NCBI GenBank assembly: GCA_900769695.1
Contig: CAAGHO010000012.1
Location: forward strand, 1-25,017
Reading direction: 5' to 3'
Length of the DNA stretch: 25,017 nucleotides
Source of the DNA: Bacilli bacterium
GTDB taxonomy: Bacteria; Bacillota_I; Bacilli_A; RF39; UBA660
Below are positions 6,109-13,880 of the stretch, in pieces. The notes below the pieces were generated by a model, which searched no databases, was not told where the DNA came from, and was given only the letters and a program-made list of their open reading frames with translations. Position 1 is the first letter of the stretch. Each line of letters opens with the position of its first letter. The translations under genes were made by a program, and so were the position numbers.

Positions 6109-6153
6109 AAATAACCAATGAGAGAAGTATACTCTAGAAATGGAGGTACATCT

Positions 6154-6231
6154 ATGAAATATAAACATAAAATATCGAAAATTAATAATATTGAATTATT
6201 AGAGGAGTCAGTAGTATTTAGGCTTTATTAA
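6154..6231 (+). CDS. 25-residue leader peptide ahead of the recombinase
   Basis: A short ORF, ATG to TAA, with one of the best ribosome binding sites of the window (GGAGG at 6142-6146, seven bases before ATG). The product starts MKYKHKISKINN and ends EESVVFRLY. Its last ten codons form the 5' arm of the strong terminator at 6201-6255, and the stop codon lies at the end of the loop and start of the 3' arm. That geometry is typical of a translated leader controlling an attenuator, or of a tiny gene whose terminator overlaps its end. I do not recognise the peptide. Confidence 0.6.
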   Translation: MKYKHKISKINNIELLEESVVFRLY

Positions 6232-6255
6232 ATACTATTGTCTCCTCTTTTTTTT
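6201..6255 (+). terminator. Strong intrinsic terminator / attenuator before the recombinase
   Basis: AGAGGAG (6201-6207) pairs with CTCCTCT (6242-6248), and TAGTATTTA (6212-6220) pairs with TAAATACTA (6229-6237). The short link between them pairs with one T-T mismatch and one G-T pair. The result is a stem of about 20 bp with an eight-base loop followed by eight T. It lies between promoter and recombinase, 20 bases before the recombinase start, so most transcripts should end here unless something prevents hairpin formation. Confidence 0.88.
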
Positions 6256-6275
6256 GTAAAAGGAGTTGAGTTTTA

Positions 6276-8192
6276 ATGAATGAAAAAAAGAAAGTCGCAG
6301 GGCTTTATATTCGTGTATCTACTGAAGATCAAGCTCGTGAGGGATTTAGTTTACCAGAACAAGAAAAGCGTTTAAGGGCTATGTGTGAGTATAAAAACTA
6401 TGAAGTATATGATGTATATGAAGAACGAGGAATAAGTGCTAAAACAGGTAATTATAGACCTGAATTTGAAAGATTATTGCAAGATGTTAGAGATAAAAAA
6501 GTTAATACTATTGTAGTATTAAAACTAGATAGACTAACTAGATCAGTTTCAGATTGGGAAAAGATACTTACATTTTTAGAAGAAAATGATGCTTATTTAG
6601 ATTGTGCTAATGATGAAATAAATACAACTAATGCTAATGGTAAAATGATTTCTAGAATACTTACAAGTGTATCACAACAAGAAATTGAAAGAACAAGTGA
6701 AAGAACTAAAATAGGGCTAGCAGGTGCTATTAAAGTTGGTCATATTCCGCATCAAGCACCTTTAGGTTATAAACATGAAGATAAGAAATTAGTAATTGAT
6801 TATGCTACTAAAGATGTCGCAATTAGAATATTTAATATGTATCATGATGGGCTATCATATAAAAAGATAAGTAATATTTTAAATGAAGAAAAAGTATTAG
6901 ATAAAACTAATTGGAGAGATTCAACAATTTTAAATATACTTGAAAATCCTATTTATAAAGGAGATTTTATTCATGGTAGAAGAACGAAGAAACCTACTTA
7001 TTATTTTGATGTGGTTGAACCATTAGTTAGTAAAGAATATTGGGAAGAATGTCAGGTACAACAAAAGAAAAACTCTAGAAGTTTTCAAAGAAACTTAACT
7101 TATTTATTTATGCAAAAGTTAAAATGTCCTAAATGTAAAAGAATATTAGGTGGTAAAGCAACAACCAAGAAAAATGGTAATTCATATTATTACTATTATT
7201 GTCATGATTGTAAGATTAGTTTTAAAGAATCTGAAATAGAAAAAACAATAGATGAATATATGGATTCTATTGTTGAATATGATTCTATCGTTAATCAATA
7301 CTTCTTACCAATGATAAAACAAAAGATAGAAAATCCAAAAGAAGAATTAGAAAAAGAATTAAAGAGTCAAAAATCTAAATTTGATAGGATTAGAGAAGCA
7401 TATATCAATGAAGTATTTACTTTAAAAGAATATAATCAAGAACGAAAAAAAGTCGAAGATATTATAAATGATTTAGAAACTAAATTAAATGAAACTGAAG
7501 TATGTGAAAAATTAAAATTTACTCCTAATGATATTTTAGTTAAAAGAGACATCGACTTTATCAATTCTATCAAGTACCCAGATAAATTTAAACAAAGAAA
7601 TAAATTTTGGAATGAGTATACACGAGAAGAAAAAGCCGAACTTATAATGAAATATATTGAAGAAATAGAACTGACTGATAAATATGGAAATTATATTGAT
7701 GTAGAATTTATCAAATTTAGAGAAAGTATCGCAAGTACATCAAATGATTTATATTTCAAGGGTTATTATGATAGATATGTTCCATCATTATTTGGAAATA
7801 TCTACGGAAAGATTAGATTTAGTGAATATCTACATGAAGAAGAAATGGCACAGCAAATAATGAGATTAAGACAATTCTATGATGTTGGTTATTATGAAGC
7901 AACTTATACTGTTAAAGATAAAGTATTCTACTTTGACTTTATAGAAGATAATAAAACAATTGTTAGAGTGTTCCCACTAGAAGATTATAGAAAAATTGAT
8001 CCTGATGAGAAAATGGAAACATATAATCTTGGAGTATTATATGTTAAAGAAGATAATGGGACATTACTAGAAAATGAGGACGATGTATTTAAATATATAC
8101 CTGCTGAATGTGATAGTAATGTTGTATATAGTAAGGAACCTATACTAGTGAAATCAAAACCTGTTCCTTACTATGAAGATGAAGAAAATTAG
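6276..8192 (+). CDS. Large serine recombinase (site-specific integrase)
   Basis: The 638-residue protein begins with a resolvase/invertase catalytic domain (about 7-150). The nucleophile is Ser15 in YIRVST; the motifs GFSLPEQ, LKLDRLTRS and the helix around QQEIERTSERTKIG are present. A recombinase domain follows (about 160-265). A zinc ribbon has Cys284, Cys287, Cys309 and Cys312, and a coiled-coil segment spans about 325-400. Residues 490-638 form an extension that I do not recognise. Family members integrate and excise mobile elements between short attP and attB sites, often needing a directionality factor for excision. The start is ATG behind AAAGGAG (6259-6265). Expression is probably limited by the leader terminator upstream. 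No directionality-factor gene is evident. Confidence 0.95.
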   Translation: MNEKKKVAGLYIRVSTEDQAREGFSLPEQEKRLRAMCEYKNYEVYDVYEERGISAKTGNYRPEFERLLQDVRDKKVNTIVVLKLDRLTRSVSDWEKILTFLEENDAYLDCANDEINTTNANGKMISRILTSVSQQEIERTSERTKIGLAGAIKVGHIPHQAPLGYKHEDKKLVIDYATKDVAIRIFNMYHDGLSYKKISNILNEEKVLDKTNWRDSTILNILENPIYKGDFIHGRRTKKPTYYFDVVEPLVSKEYWEECQVQQKKNSRSFQRNLTYLFMQKLKCPKCKRILGGKATTKKNGNSYYYYYCHDCKISFKESEIEKTIDEYMDSIVEYDSIVNQYFLPMIKQKIENPKEELEKELKSQKSKFDRIREAYINEVFTLKEYNQERKKVEDIINDLETKLNETEVCEKLKFTPNDILVKRDIDFINSIKYPDKFKQRNKFWNEYTREEKAELIMKYIEEIELTDKYGNYIDVEFIKFRESIASTSNDLYFKGYYDRYVPSLFGNIYGKIRFSEYLHEEEMAQQIMRLRQFYDVGYYEATYTVKDKVFYFDFIEDNKTIVRVFPLEDYRKIDPDEKMETYNLGVLYVKEDNGTLLENEDDVFKYIPAECDSNVVYSKEPILVKSKPVPYYEDEEN

Positions 8193-8212
8193 AGAAGATG
8201 AAATTTCTTCAC

Positions 8213-8272
8213 AATAAAATGTGTGGCACGTTTCGTTTGCAAAGTAAATGAAAGTGGCTATAACATTTTATT
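8213..8272. repeat. 10-bp inverted repeat framing part of the oriT region
   Basis: AATAAAATGT (8213-8222) and its exact complement ACATTTTATT (8263-8272) enclose 40 bases that contain GTGGC twice. It lies just after the recombinase stop, at the edge of the 262-base noncoding region before the relaxase. Confidence 0.5.
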
Positions 8273-8283
8273 CTATTTTATGC

Positions 8284-8316
8284 AAGTTTTAACTATTACG
8301 AAGTTTTAGTTATTAC
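8284..8316. repeat. Two 16-bp direct repeats upstream of the oriT hairpin
   Basis: AAGTTTTAACTATTAC (8284-8299) and AAGTTTTAGTTATTAC (8301-8316) match at 14 of 16 positions with a 17-base period. The pair is framed by CAAGT/ACTTG (8283-8287 and 8315-8319). Direct repeats next to a nick region are common binding sites for relaxosome proteins; that role is inferred. Confidence 0.55.
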
Positions 8317-8337
8317 TTGAATAAGATAAAACGGATT

Positions 8338-8400
8338 CTAAGGTGTTAAACCTTAGCTCCCATATCTTGTTAGTATGACAAGATATATAGGGAGTTATAC
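8338..8400 (+). other. oriT: Candidate origin of transfer (oriT), MobV/pMV158 type
   Basis: Two adjacent hairpins precede the relaxase gene: CTAAGGT/ACCTTAG (8338-8344 and 8350-8356), then CTCCC-ATATCTTGT (8357-8370) pairing with ACAAGATAT (8378-8386) and, after a three-base bulge, GGGAG (8390-8394). Directly after the second comes TTATAC. The string TAGGGAG-TTATACATC matches the pMV158 nick region, as I recall it (TAGTGTG/TTATACTTT), at 12 of 16 positions. The predicted nick is between 8394 and 8395, at the base of the hairpin as in MobV origins. Position directly upstream of a MobV relaxase supports the call. Confidence 0.75.
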
Positions 8401-8454
8401 ATCATGTCAAGTGCTTAAAAAAACCCTTATCAAGATAGAATTGGAGGTGAAATA

Positions 8455-9795
8455 ATGGTAGAATTAGCATACTCATTTCATATTGGAAATGATAAGAATA
8501 AAACTAAAAAAGTAAAACAAAAGAATACTCCTACTAACTATAATAACAATGCTATTCAAAATGCTATGCAGTTATCAAAAGTAAATCATCACAACTTAAG
8601 ACAATACGATAATAATCCTGAAAAGATTAAAACATTATATGGTTCAAATGATATTGTAAAAGATGTTAAAGAATTATATAAACAAGAATTTGAAGAAGCA
8701 AGATTAGAATATAATTCTAACCAAACTCGAGATGATAGGAAAATAAAAGATTATTATAGTAAGATAAGTAATGATACAAAGCACGATTTAGCAGTAGAAA
8801 TTATTATTGAACTTGGACATATGGATTATTGGCGGGACAAAGATGATAAAGAAATGTATAAAATGGAAAAAGTATATGATGAGCAAGTTTTATATTTAAA
8901 AGAACTAGTTCCTGATTTTAAAGTAGCAAATGCAATCATACATTTTGATGAATCATCACCACATCTTCATATAGTGGGAATTGCAGTTAAAGAAAATTGC
9001 AAAACAGGTATGAGTAAGCAAGTTGGTAAATGTAGTGTATTTACAAAAGATAACTTACCTAAAATACAAGATAAAATGAGAGATAAATGCATTGAATCAT
9101 TTAATAAAGAATATGGCTTAAATGCTGTTTTAAAAGATAAACAAAAAGGAAGAAACATTGATTATAGAGTTAGTCAAATGGCTGACTATGATGAGTTAAA
9201 AAAGAATTATAATAAGCAAAGACAAAAAATAAATAAACTAAATAATCAAACAAAAGAATTAAATACAAAATCAGAAGAAATAAAAGATATTATTAATAAT
9301 TTAAAAAATCAACCTTTATCAAATAAGAATTTACTTTTATCTAATCAAAATAAAGATAAGATAATTGATTATATAGAAGAAGTAAATAAATCTACTAATG
9401 ACTTTAAAGAAATAACTAATTATTCTTTAACAGTAGATAAAATAAAGGAAGATTTTGAAGAAAATCATAACTCTATTGATAATTTAAGAAAAAGAGTAAA
9501 AGAACAAAATCAAGAAATAAATGATTTAAGATATGATTTAAATAATAAAGATAATGAAATATCATCTTTAAAATCAAAAATAAAAGATTTAAAGGATTCA
9601 TTAGACTATTGGAAAGATAAATTTCAAAGAGTAATAAAATTTATTCACGATAAAATACATGGTATATTTGGTGATAAAGATGAAAAATACAAAGAAATGG
9701 CTGATAATTTATTTATTAATGGTATTATGGACGAAAATGAATATACTAGTGTTATCAATAAAAAAGAAAAAAATCGTGATGATTTTGAACGATAA
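8455..9795 (+). CDS. MobV-family relaxase (Mob/Pre, plasmid recombination enzyme)
   Basis: The 446-residue protein shows the MobV motifs: motif I around His45-His46 (VNHHNLRQYDNN) and the metal-binding motif III HFDESSPHLH (residues 163-172). The basic segment KGRNIDYRVSQM follows. Residues 245-395 form a long Asn/Lys/Glu coiled coil, common in the C-terminal part of Mob/Pre proteins and used for dimerisation or membrane association. The enzyme nicks one strand at oriT and pilots it through a conjugation channel supplied by a helper element. The start is ATG behind TTGGAGGTGA (8441-8450). The oriT-like hairpin lies 55 bases upstream. No coupling protein or type IV secretion genes are present, so the element is mobilizable rather than self-transmissible. 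Confidence 0.92.
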   Translation: MVELAYSFHIGNDKNKTKKVKQKNTPTNYNNNAIQNAMQLSKVNHHNLRQYDNNPEKIKTLYGSNDIVKDVKELYKQEFEEARLEYNSNQTRDDRKIKDYYSKISNDTKHDLAVEIIIELGHMDYWRDKDDKEMYKMEKVYDEQVLYLKELVPDFKVANAIIHFDESSPHLHIVGIAVKENCKTGMSKQVGKCSVFTKDNLPKIQDKMRDKCIESFNKEYGLNAVLKDKQKGRNIDYRVSQMADYDELKKNYNKQRQKINKLNNQTKELNTKSEEIKDIINNLKNQPLSNKNLLLSNQNKDKIIDYIEEVNKSTNDFKEITNYSLTVDKIKEDFEENHNSIDNLRKRVKEQNQEINDLRYDLNNKDNEISSLKSKIKDLKDSLDYWKDKFQRVIKFIHDKIHGIFGDKDEKYKEMADNLFINGIMDENEYTSVINKKEKNRDDFER

Positions 9796-9808
9796 ATACA
9801 TTATTATA

Positions 9809-9817
9809 TGATATAAT
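9809..9817 (+). promoter_or_regulatory. Extended -10 promoter of the 1004-residue gene
   Basis: TGATATAAT fits the extended -10 consensus and lies 22 bases before the ATG at 9839, right after the relaxase stop. A TTGAAC is present but 21 bases away, so there is no good -35. Confidence 0.55.
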
Positions 9818-9838
9818 TATGATAATGGAGGTGTTTCA

Positions 9839-12800
9839 ATGGATAATAATAATTCAAATGAAATAATAAAAGAAAATGATCCTGATTGGGGTGAAGATTT
9901 AGAAGTTCAAGAAGTAAAAAATAATAATTCATCCGATGATAATTGGTCAGACACTGAAGATGATTGGTCAGATGACTGGGGAGATTTTGAATTTGATGAT
10001 TCTGAACCCGAATGGGAAACATTTGATAATACCTCACCACAAACTAATTCTAATAATGATATATATTATTTAGATGGATATGGAAAAATATATGAATTAG
10101 ATAACTATCTAAATAATGGAAATGGTTTAATTGAATTATTACAGCATGCAAAAAATAAAGAGCAGTTTAACTATATTTTAGGTATGTCAAAACAAGAAGG
10201 ACATGATGAAAACTTATTAAATTATTTAATAAGTATTAATTATAGTGTTGAAGACTATATTTCAATAAATGTTGGATATCAAATATTTCAATATAAAGGT
10301 TTGATTGAATATTTAATATCAAAAGCTAACAATGATCAAATTAAAGATGTTTTAAGCAAGATTGCATATGTTGATGAAAAAATTGCAAACATAGTGGCAA
10401 TTCGTGATGATAGAATTGAATTGATGGAATCTAATTATCATTTAAGGGATAAAATTGTTTCTAAAAAAGTTATACAATTTTTTAAAGAAAATCCTGATAA
10501 AGTTGATTTAGAAGTTATTAACGTATGTGATTTAGATACTGATATTATTAGAGAATTTATTAATTTAGGATATCGAATATCAGAAAACTCGCCTTATAAT
10601 TTATTACAAAATAATGAAATAATGAAAGAAGAATTCTTAAAATTAATAAAAATTAATAATAGTGATGTATTTAATAAGTTAGATAGTGAAATAAGTTCAA
10701 TATCTGGTGCTTATGGTATGCTATATAAAAGCAAAACAAAGGAAATTTTTAATGAAGAGTTTATTAAAACATTTGGAGAAAATGCTGTTGAGCAAATGAT
10801 TAAATATATTGTTTTAGGTGATTATCAAATTGATTTGTCAAAAATAAATAGTAACAATATAAAACAAATTAAAGATATTTATGATTCTTTAATTAACGAT
10901 AATACATTTGATATTAATTTGTTTACTAATATAATATACAAATTTAATATGAATCCTAATGTTTTTGTTAATTATAATAAAGATACTATAGATTTAAATA
11001 AATTAAAAATATATTTTGAATTTAAAGAATTGGTAATTAATGATATTAACGATATAAACAATATAGACAATATTTTATATGATTTTGAGCAAAATAAGAT
11101 AGAATCAACTAATAATATAATTGATTTAAAAAATATAATATGTAATTTATTAACAAATCAAACTTATTTTGAAACAAAAAAAGGGTTATTAGAATTATCA
11201 AGTAAAGATAAATTATCAGTATTAAAAAATTCTATAAAAGATGAAACAAAAAAGAAAAAAATAGATAGTTACATTATTTTAAGTGAATTTATAAATAAAA
11301 TTGATAGCATTGATAATGTTGAACAACTTAGAGAAATAGCAAATGTTATAAATCAACAAATTTTGAATAATGGTATTAATTTTAATTGGATAGATTTTAA
11401 TAAAAAAGTCATGAATTACTATACAATTGAAGCTAATGAAAGAATGACTGATTTTAATAAATATTTAACAGATACTTTTTATGATGCAACAGATTTTAGC
11501 TTTAATGATGGTACAAATGTTAATGGCAAAAGAGTAAAAGTTGCACATATAAAAACTGGAGAAGAATTCAATTCATTAATTCATGTTTTAAATGCTTATC
11601 AAAATGGTGGTACAACTGGATCAATTGAATCTGTTTTATCACCAAAGTTTATTGGACAATCATATATAAGTTTGACCGGTATAAGCGATGAATATAGTAG
11701 AATTTGTGTTAATCGAGATTCAATATTTTCAATTAAAGTATTGTATTCAAGTATTCCTAGTGGCGATATGTTTTGTGCATCAAATAGGGATACTGGTATA
11801 AATGCAAAATCAAATAGCAAAAATATTTATACACGTTTATCAGCTAATATGGCTCCTTTTAGAAGATTGGTTAGAAATACTGAAACACATGGGTCAGAAA
11901 CTTATAATGAGTTTGATGTGTTTAGAGATAATCTTGTTCCTAGTGGAATTGCTTTTATGGGCAATGATCCTACTGAAGAAGAAATAAATGCTGCTGCATA
12001 TTTAGGTGTGCCTTTAGTCAAAATAGATGATTTACAAGAGAGTTTTAGAAAAGATTCTTTTTCAATATCAAAAGATGGTTTATCATATGATCAAAGTTTT
12101 TATAATATAAAAGAACATGATTATGAAAATCAACAAATATTAGTTTCACCAAATGATAAATATGATATGTTACTAAATGTTATACAAGATAAGATTCAAA
12201 CTAAATCACAAGAATCAATTACAATAGATTCATTTAGTGAGAAGGATGAATTAGGTCGTGATGAATATTTTGTTATGTATAATGGTGAAAAATATTCAGC
12301 TACACCTGTATATGAATTTGCTGATTCAAAAAGAATAAATATAGAAACTGATTACTATGAAGAAAACTTAATTAAAAATAAAATTTATAGTTATTTAGAT
12401 ATACAGCCTAGAATAGTTTTTATCAATTGTAAATATCCTTCAGGAAAAGAATTATTATCTATGATTGAAAATACTAATGAACAACGATTAATTGATAAAT
12501 ATATAGATTATTTAGTGGATGTTTCTAATTCAAAAAGTGATTTTGATGAATTAAGTAATTTCAATATTAATTCATTAGAAGAATTACAATTATTAAACAA
12601 AATCAATTCAATTGATAATAATTCATATATAAGATTATTTGAATCTTTAATAAAGGCTAATGATTATATTGAACCAAATTTGATGATTAGTAATATAATC
12701 TTGAAGAAACAACAGTTAAATTTAATGTTAACTAAATTTAATGAATTATTAAATCAATCGCAAATATCCATGGATAGTGGAATATCTGATATGTTTGAAA

Positions 12801-12853
12801 CAACAGTATTGTCAGAAAATGGTATCGTAGAAGAAAGCCATAAATTATTATAA
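9839..12853 (+). CDS. Large 1004-residue element protein of unknown function
   Basis: The first 75 residues are strongly acidic and Trp-rich, with repeats such as DPDWGEDLE and DDWSDDWGDFEFDD, and are probably disordered. Residues about 80-530 are helical, Asn/Ile/Lys/Asp-rich and low in complexity. Residues about 545-760 look like a compact domain with conserved-looking Gly, Arg and Tyr motifs (KFIGQSYISLTG, FRRLVRNTETHGSETYNEFD, AAAYLGVPLVKIDD). The rest is again mostly helical. No signal peptide, membrane segment, Walker motif or nuclease motif is visible. The start is ATG with GGAGGTG at 9826-9832. It follows the relaxase and ends in its own terminator. An effector-like or defence role is possible but unproved; I do not recognise the family. 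Confidence 0.8.
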   Translation: MDNNNSNEIIKENDPDWGEDLEVQEVKNNNSSDDNWSDTEDDWSDDWGDFEFDDSEPEWETFDNTSPQTNSNNDIYYLDGYGKIYELDNYLNNGNGLIELLQHAKNKEQFNYILGMSKQEGHDENLLNYLISINYSVEDYISINVGYQIFQYKGLIEYLISKANNDQIKDVLSKIAYVDEKIANIVAIRDDRIELMESNYHLRDKIVSKKVIQFFKENPDKVDLEVINVCDLDTDIIREFINLGYRISENSPYNLLQNNEIMKEEFLKLIKINNSDVFNKLDSEISSISGAYGMLYKSKTKEIFNEEFIKTFGENAVEQMIKYIVLGDYQIDLSKINSNNIKQIKDIYDSLINDNTFDINLFTNIIYKFNMNPNVFVNYNKDTIDLNKLKIYFEFKELVINDINDINNIDNILYDFEQNKIESTNNIIDLKNIICNLLTNQTYFETKKGLLELSSKDKLSVLKNSIKDETKKKKIDSYIILSEFINKIDSIDNVEQLREIANVINQQILNNGINFNWIDFNKKVMNYYTIEANERMTDFNKYLTDTFYDATDFSFNDGTNVNGKRVKVAHIKTGEEFNSLIHVLNAYQNGGTTGSIESVLSPKFIGQSYISLTGISDEYSRICVNRDSIFSIKVLYSSIPSGDMFCASNRDTGINAKSNSKNIYTRLSANMAPFRRLVRNTETHGSETYNEFDVFRDNLVPSGIAFMGNDPTEEEINAAAYLGVPLVKIDDLQESFRKDSFSISKDGLSYDQSFYNIKEHDYENQQILVSPNDKYDMLLNVIQDKIQTKSQESITIDSFSEKDELGRDEYFVMYNGEKYSATPVYEFADSKRINIETDYYEENLIKNKIYSYLDIQPRIVFINCKYPSGKELLSMIENTNEQRLIDKYIDYLVDVSNSKSDFDELSNFNINSLEELQLLNKINSIDNNSYIRLFESLIKANDYIEPNLMISNIILKKQQLNLMLTKFNELLNQSQISMDSGISDMFETTVLSENGIVEESHKLL

Positions 12854-12880
12854 AGTAGCATGAGATTATTGCTACTTTTT
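12852..12880 (+). terminator. Intrinsic terminator of the 1004-residue gene
   Basis: AAAGTAGCA (12852-12860) pairs with TGCTACTTT (12870-12878) around a nine-base loop, followed by T. It begins inside the stop codon. Confidence 0.88.
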
Positions 12881-12897
12881 CTATTCTTTGATAAAAT
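12869..12897 (+). promoter_or_regulatory. Promoter of the candidate small RNA
   Basis: TTGCTA (12869-12874), a 17-base spacer and extended -10 TGA-TAAAAT (12889-12897). The -35 lies in the 3' arm of the preceding terminator. Transcription would start near 12904. Confidence 0.45.
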
Positions 12898-12903
12898 GAA
12901 TAT

Positions 12904-13025
12904 AGTGATTGATATAAATCAATCGTCTTTATGCGAAAGAGTTGTAAACCACTTCGTCGTTCGCACCAAATTGAATTTGTTGCGTAGGCAATTTACATAA
13001 AAACTCACTATTATGGTGAGTTTTT
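12904..13025 (+). ncRNA. Candidate structured small RNA, about 120 bases
   Basis: This gene-free stretch has a promoter-like start, a chain of hairpins and a clean terminator. The hairpins are GATTGAT/ATCAATC (12907-12924, loop ATAA), GCGAA/TTCGC (12933-12937 and 12960-12964) enclosing a short inner stem, and AAATTG/CAATTT (12968-12994) containing TTGC/GCAA. The terminator has a 10-bp stem, AAAAACTCAC (12999-13008) and GTGAGTTTTT (13016-13025). Its central part is GC-richer than the surroundings and no ORF of note runs through it. It could be an element-encoded regulatory RNA; a leader of the downstream gene is less likely because a separate promoter follows. Confidence 0.5.
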
Positions 13026-13028
13026 AAT
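12999..13028 (+). terminator. Intrinsic terminator of the candidate small RNA
   Basis: A perfect 10-bp stem, AAAAACTCAC (12999-13008) and GTGAGTTTTT (13016-13025), with a seven-base loop. The final T bases double as the U tract. Confidence 0.85.
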
Positions 13029-13060
13029 TGTCAAAAAACTCATTACTAAAAATATAATTA

Positions 13061-13089
13061 TTGATATAATTGTAATAATATGTTATAAT
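13061..13089 (+). promoter_or_regulatory. Promoter of the kinase-like gene
   Basis: TTGATA (13061-13066), a 17-base spacer and extended -10 TGT-TATAAT (13081-13089), 30 bases before the chosen start codon. Confidence 0.75.
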
Positions 13090-13118
13090 ATGTCTACAAA
13101 AAAGGGGTGTGTTTTATT

Positions 13119-13832
13119 GTGTCATACTATAATAGAGATTATGAAAAATTACAATTACACGATATGGAATACTTGTGTGCTGGTACTTGTGCAAGAATAT
13201 TACATAATAAGGATATGATTTTTAAACAATATTTTTCTCAAACTCCATCACATTTAAGATTAAGTGTGGAAATGTTTGATATATTAAAAAGCGTAAATGA
13301 TCCTCACTTTATGGAATTATTTGATATATATAGTGATTCCTATATTAGAAAATCATCTAATGATAAACTATCAAAATCAGCTTTTACTGTTGATGCATAT
13401 ACAGCAAAATATTATCCTGATGATGCTGTTAATCCTTTACTTGAACATAAAAATTATTTATTGGACAATTTTAAGGAGTTAGAAACACTATTTAAAGTAT
13501 TTACAGAAAATAAGGTGTTTGCTGATGATATTAGAAGAGACAATACTATAATTGTTAGGGATAAAATTGTGATAATAGATCCAGACATTTTTTATACTTC
13601 GGAAGAGGCAAAGAAAACGATTTCAATTTCAAATAAATGGAAACTGTTAAAACTATTTAGAAGTATACTTTTGAGCTATGCAAGTGATGAAAAAGAAAAA
13701 AGTCAGGCTGTAGATTTTGTTGAAAATGAATTAATGAATATTGAAGTAAAAGATACTACAGATATAACAAGTGAAATTTCTAAGAAACTAAAATATGTCA
13801 AAAAACCAATAGAACTTTTAAAAACTAAGTAG
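13119..13832 (+). CDS. Protein with a kinase-like fold (eukaryotic-type/APH-like), possibly degenerate
   Basis: The 237-residue product shows kinase landmarks in order. A Gly-loop-like AGTCARIL is followed by a Lys strand, FKQYF. A hinge-like DPHFMELFDIYSD comes next. The catalytic-loop-like segment DDIRRDNTIIV (Asp and Asn spaced as in D-x4-N) is followed by the metal-site-like IVIIDPDIF in place of DFG. The N-lobe is short and the loop lacks HRD, so it may be an atypical or inactive kinase, or an aminoglycoside-phosphotransferase relative. I chose GTG at 13119, 11 bases after AAAGGGG, over the in-frame GTG at 13107 that overlaps that site. It has its own promoter and lies 48 bases before the next gene. 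Substrate unknown. Confidence 0.7.
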   Translation: MSYYNRDYEKLQLHDMEYLCAGTCARILHNKDMIFKQYFSQTPSHLRLSVEMFDILKSVNDPHFMELFDIYSDSYIRKSSNDKLSKSAFTVDAYTAKYYPDDAVNPLLEHKNYLLDNFKELETLFKVFTENKVFADDIRRDNTIIVRDKIVIIDPDIFYTSEEAKKTISISNKWKLLKLFRSILLSYASDEKEKSQAVDFVENELMNIEVKDTTDITSEISKKLKYVKKPIELLKTK

Positions 13833-13880
13833 AATTTAATAACTTGCGTGCAAAATCTTAAATTAATGGGAGGTTTATGT

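Noticed and set aside
8284..8316. CRISPR repeats
   Set aside because: Only two adjacent copies without spacers; they fit iteron-like binding sites near oriT better.
9804..10040. Minus-strand frame opposite the acidic N-terminus of the 1004-residue gene
   Set aside because: It is low-complexity (His/Leu/Tyr rich), mirrors Asp/Asn codons on the other strand and has no ribosome site.
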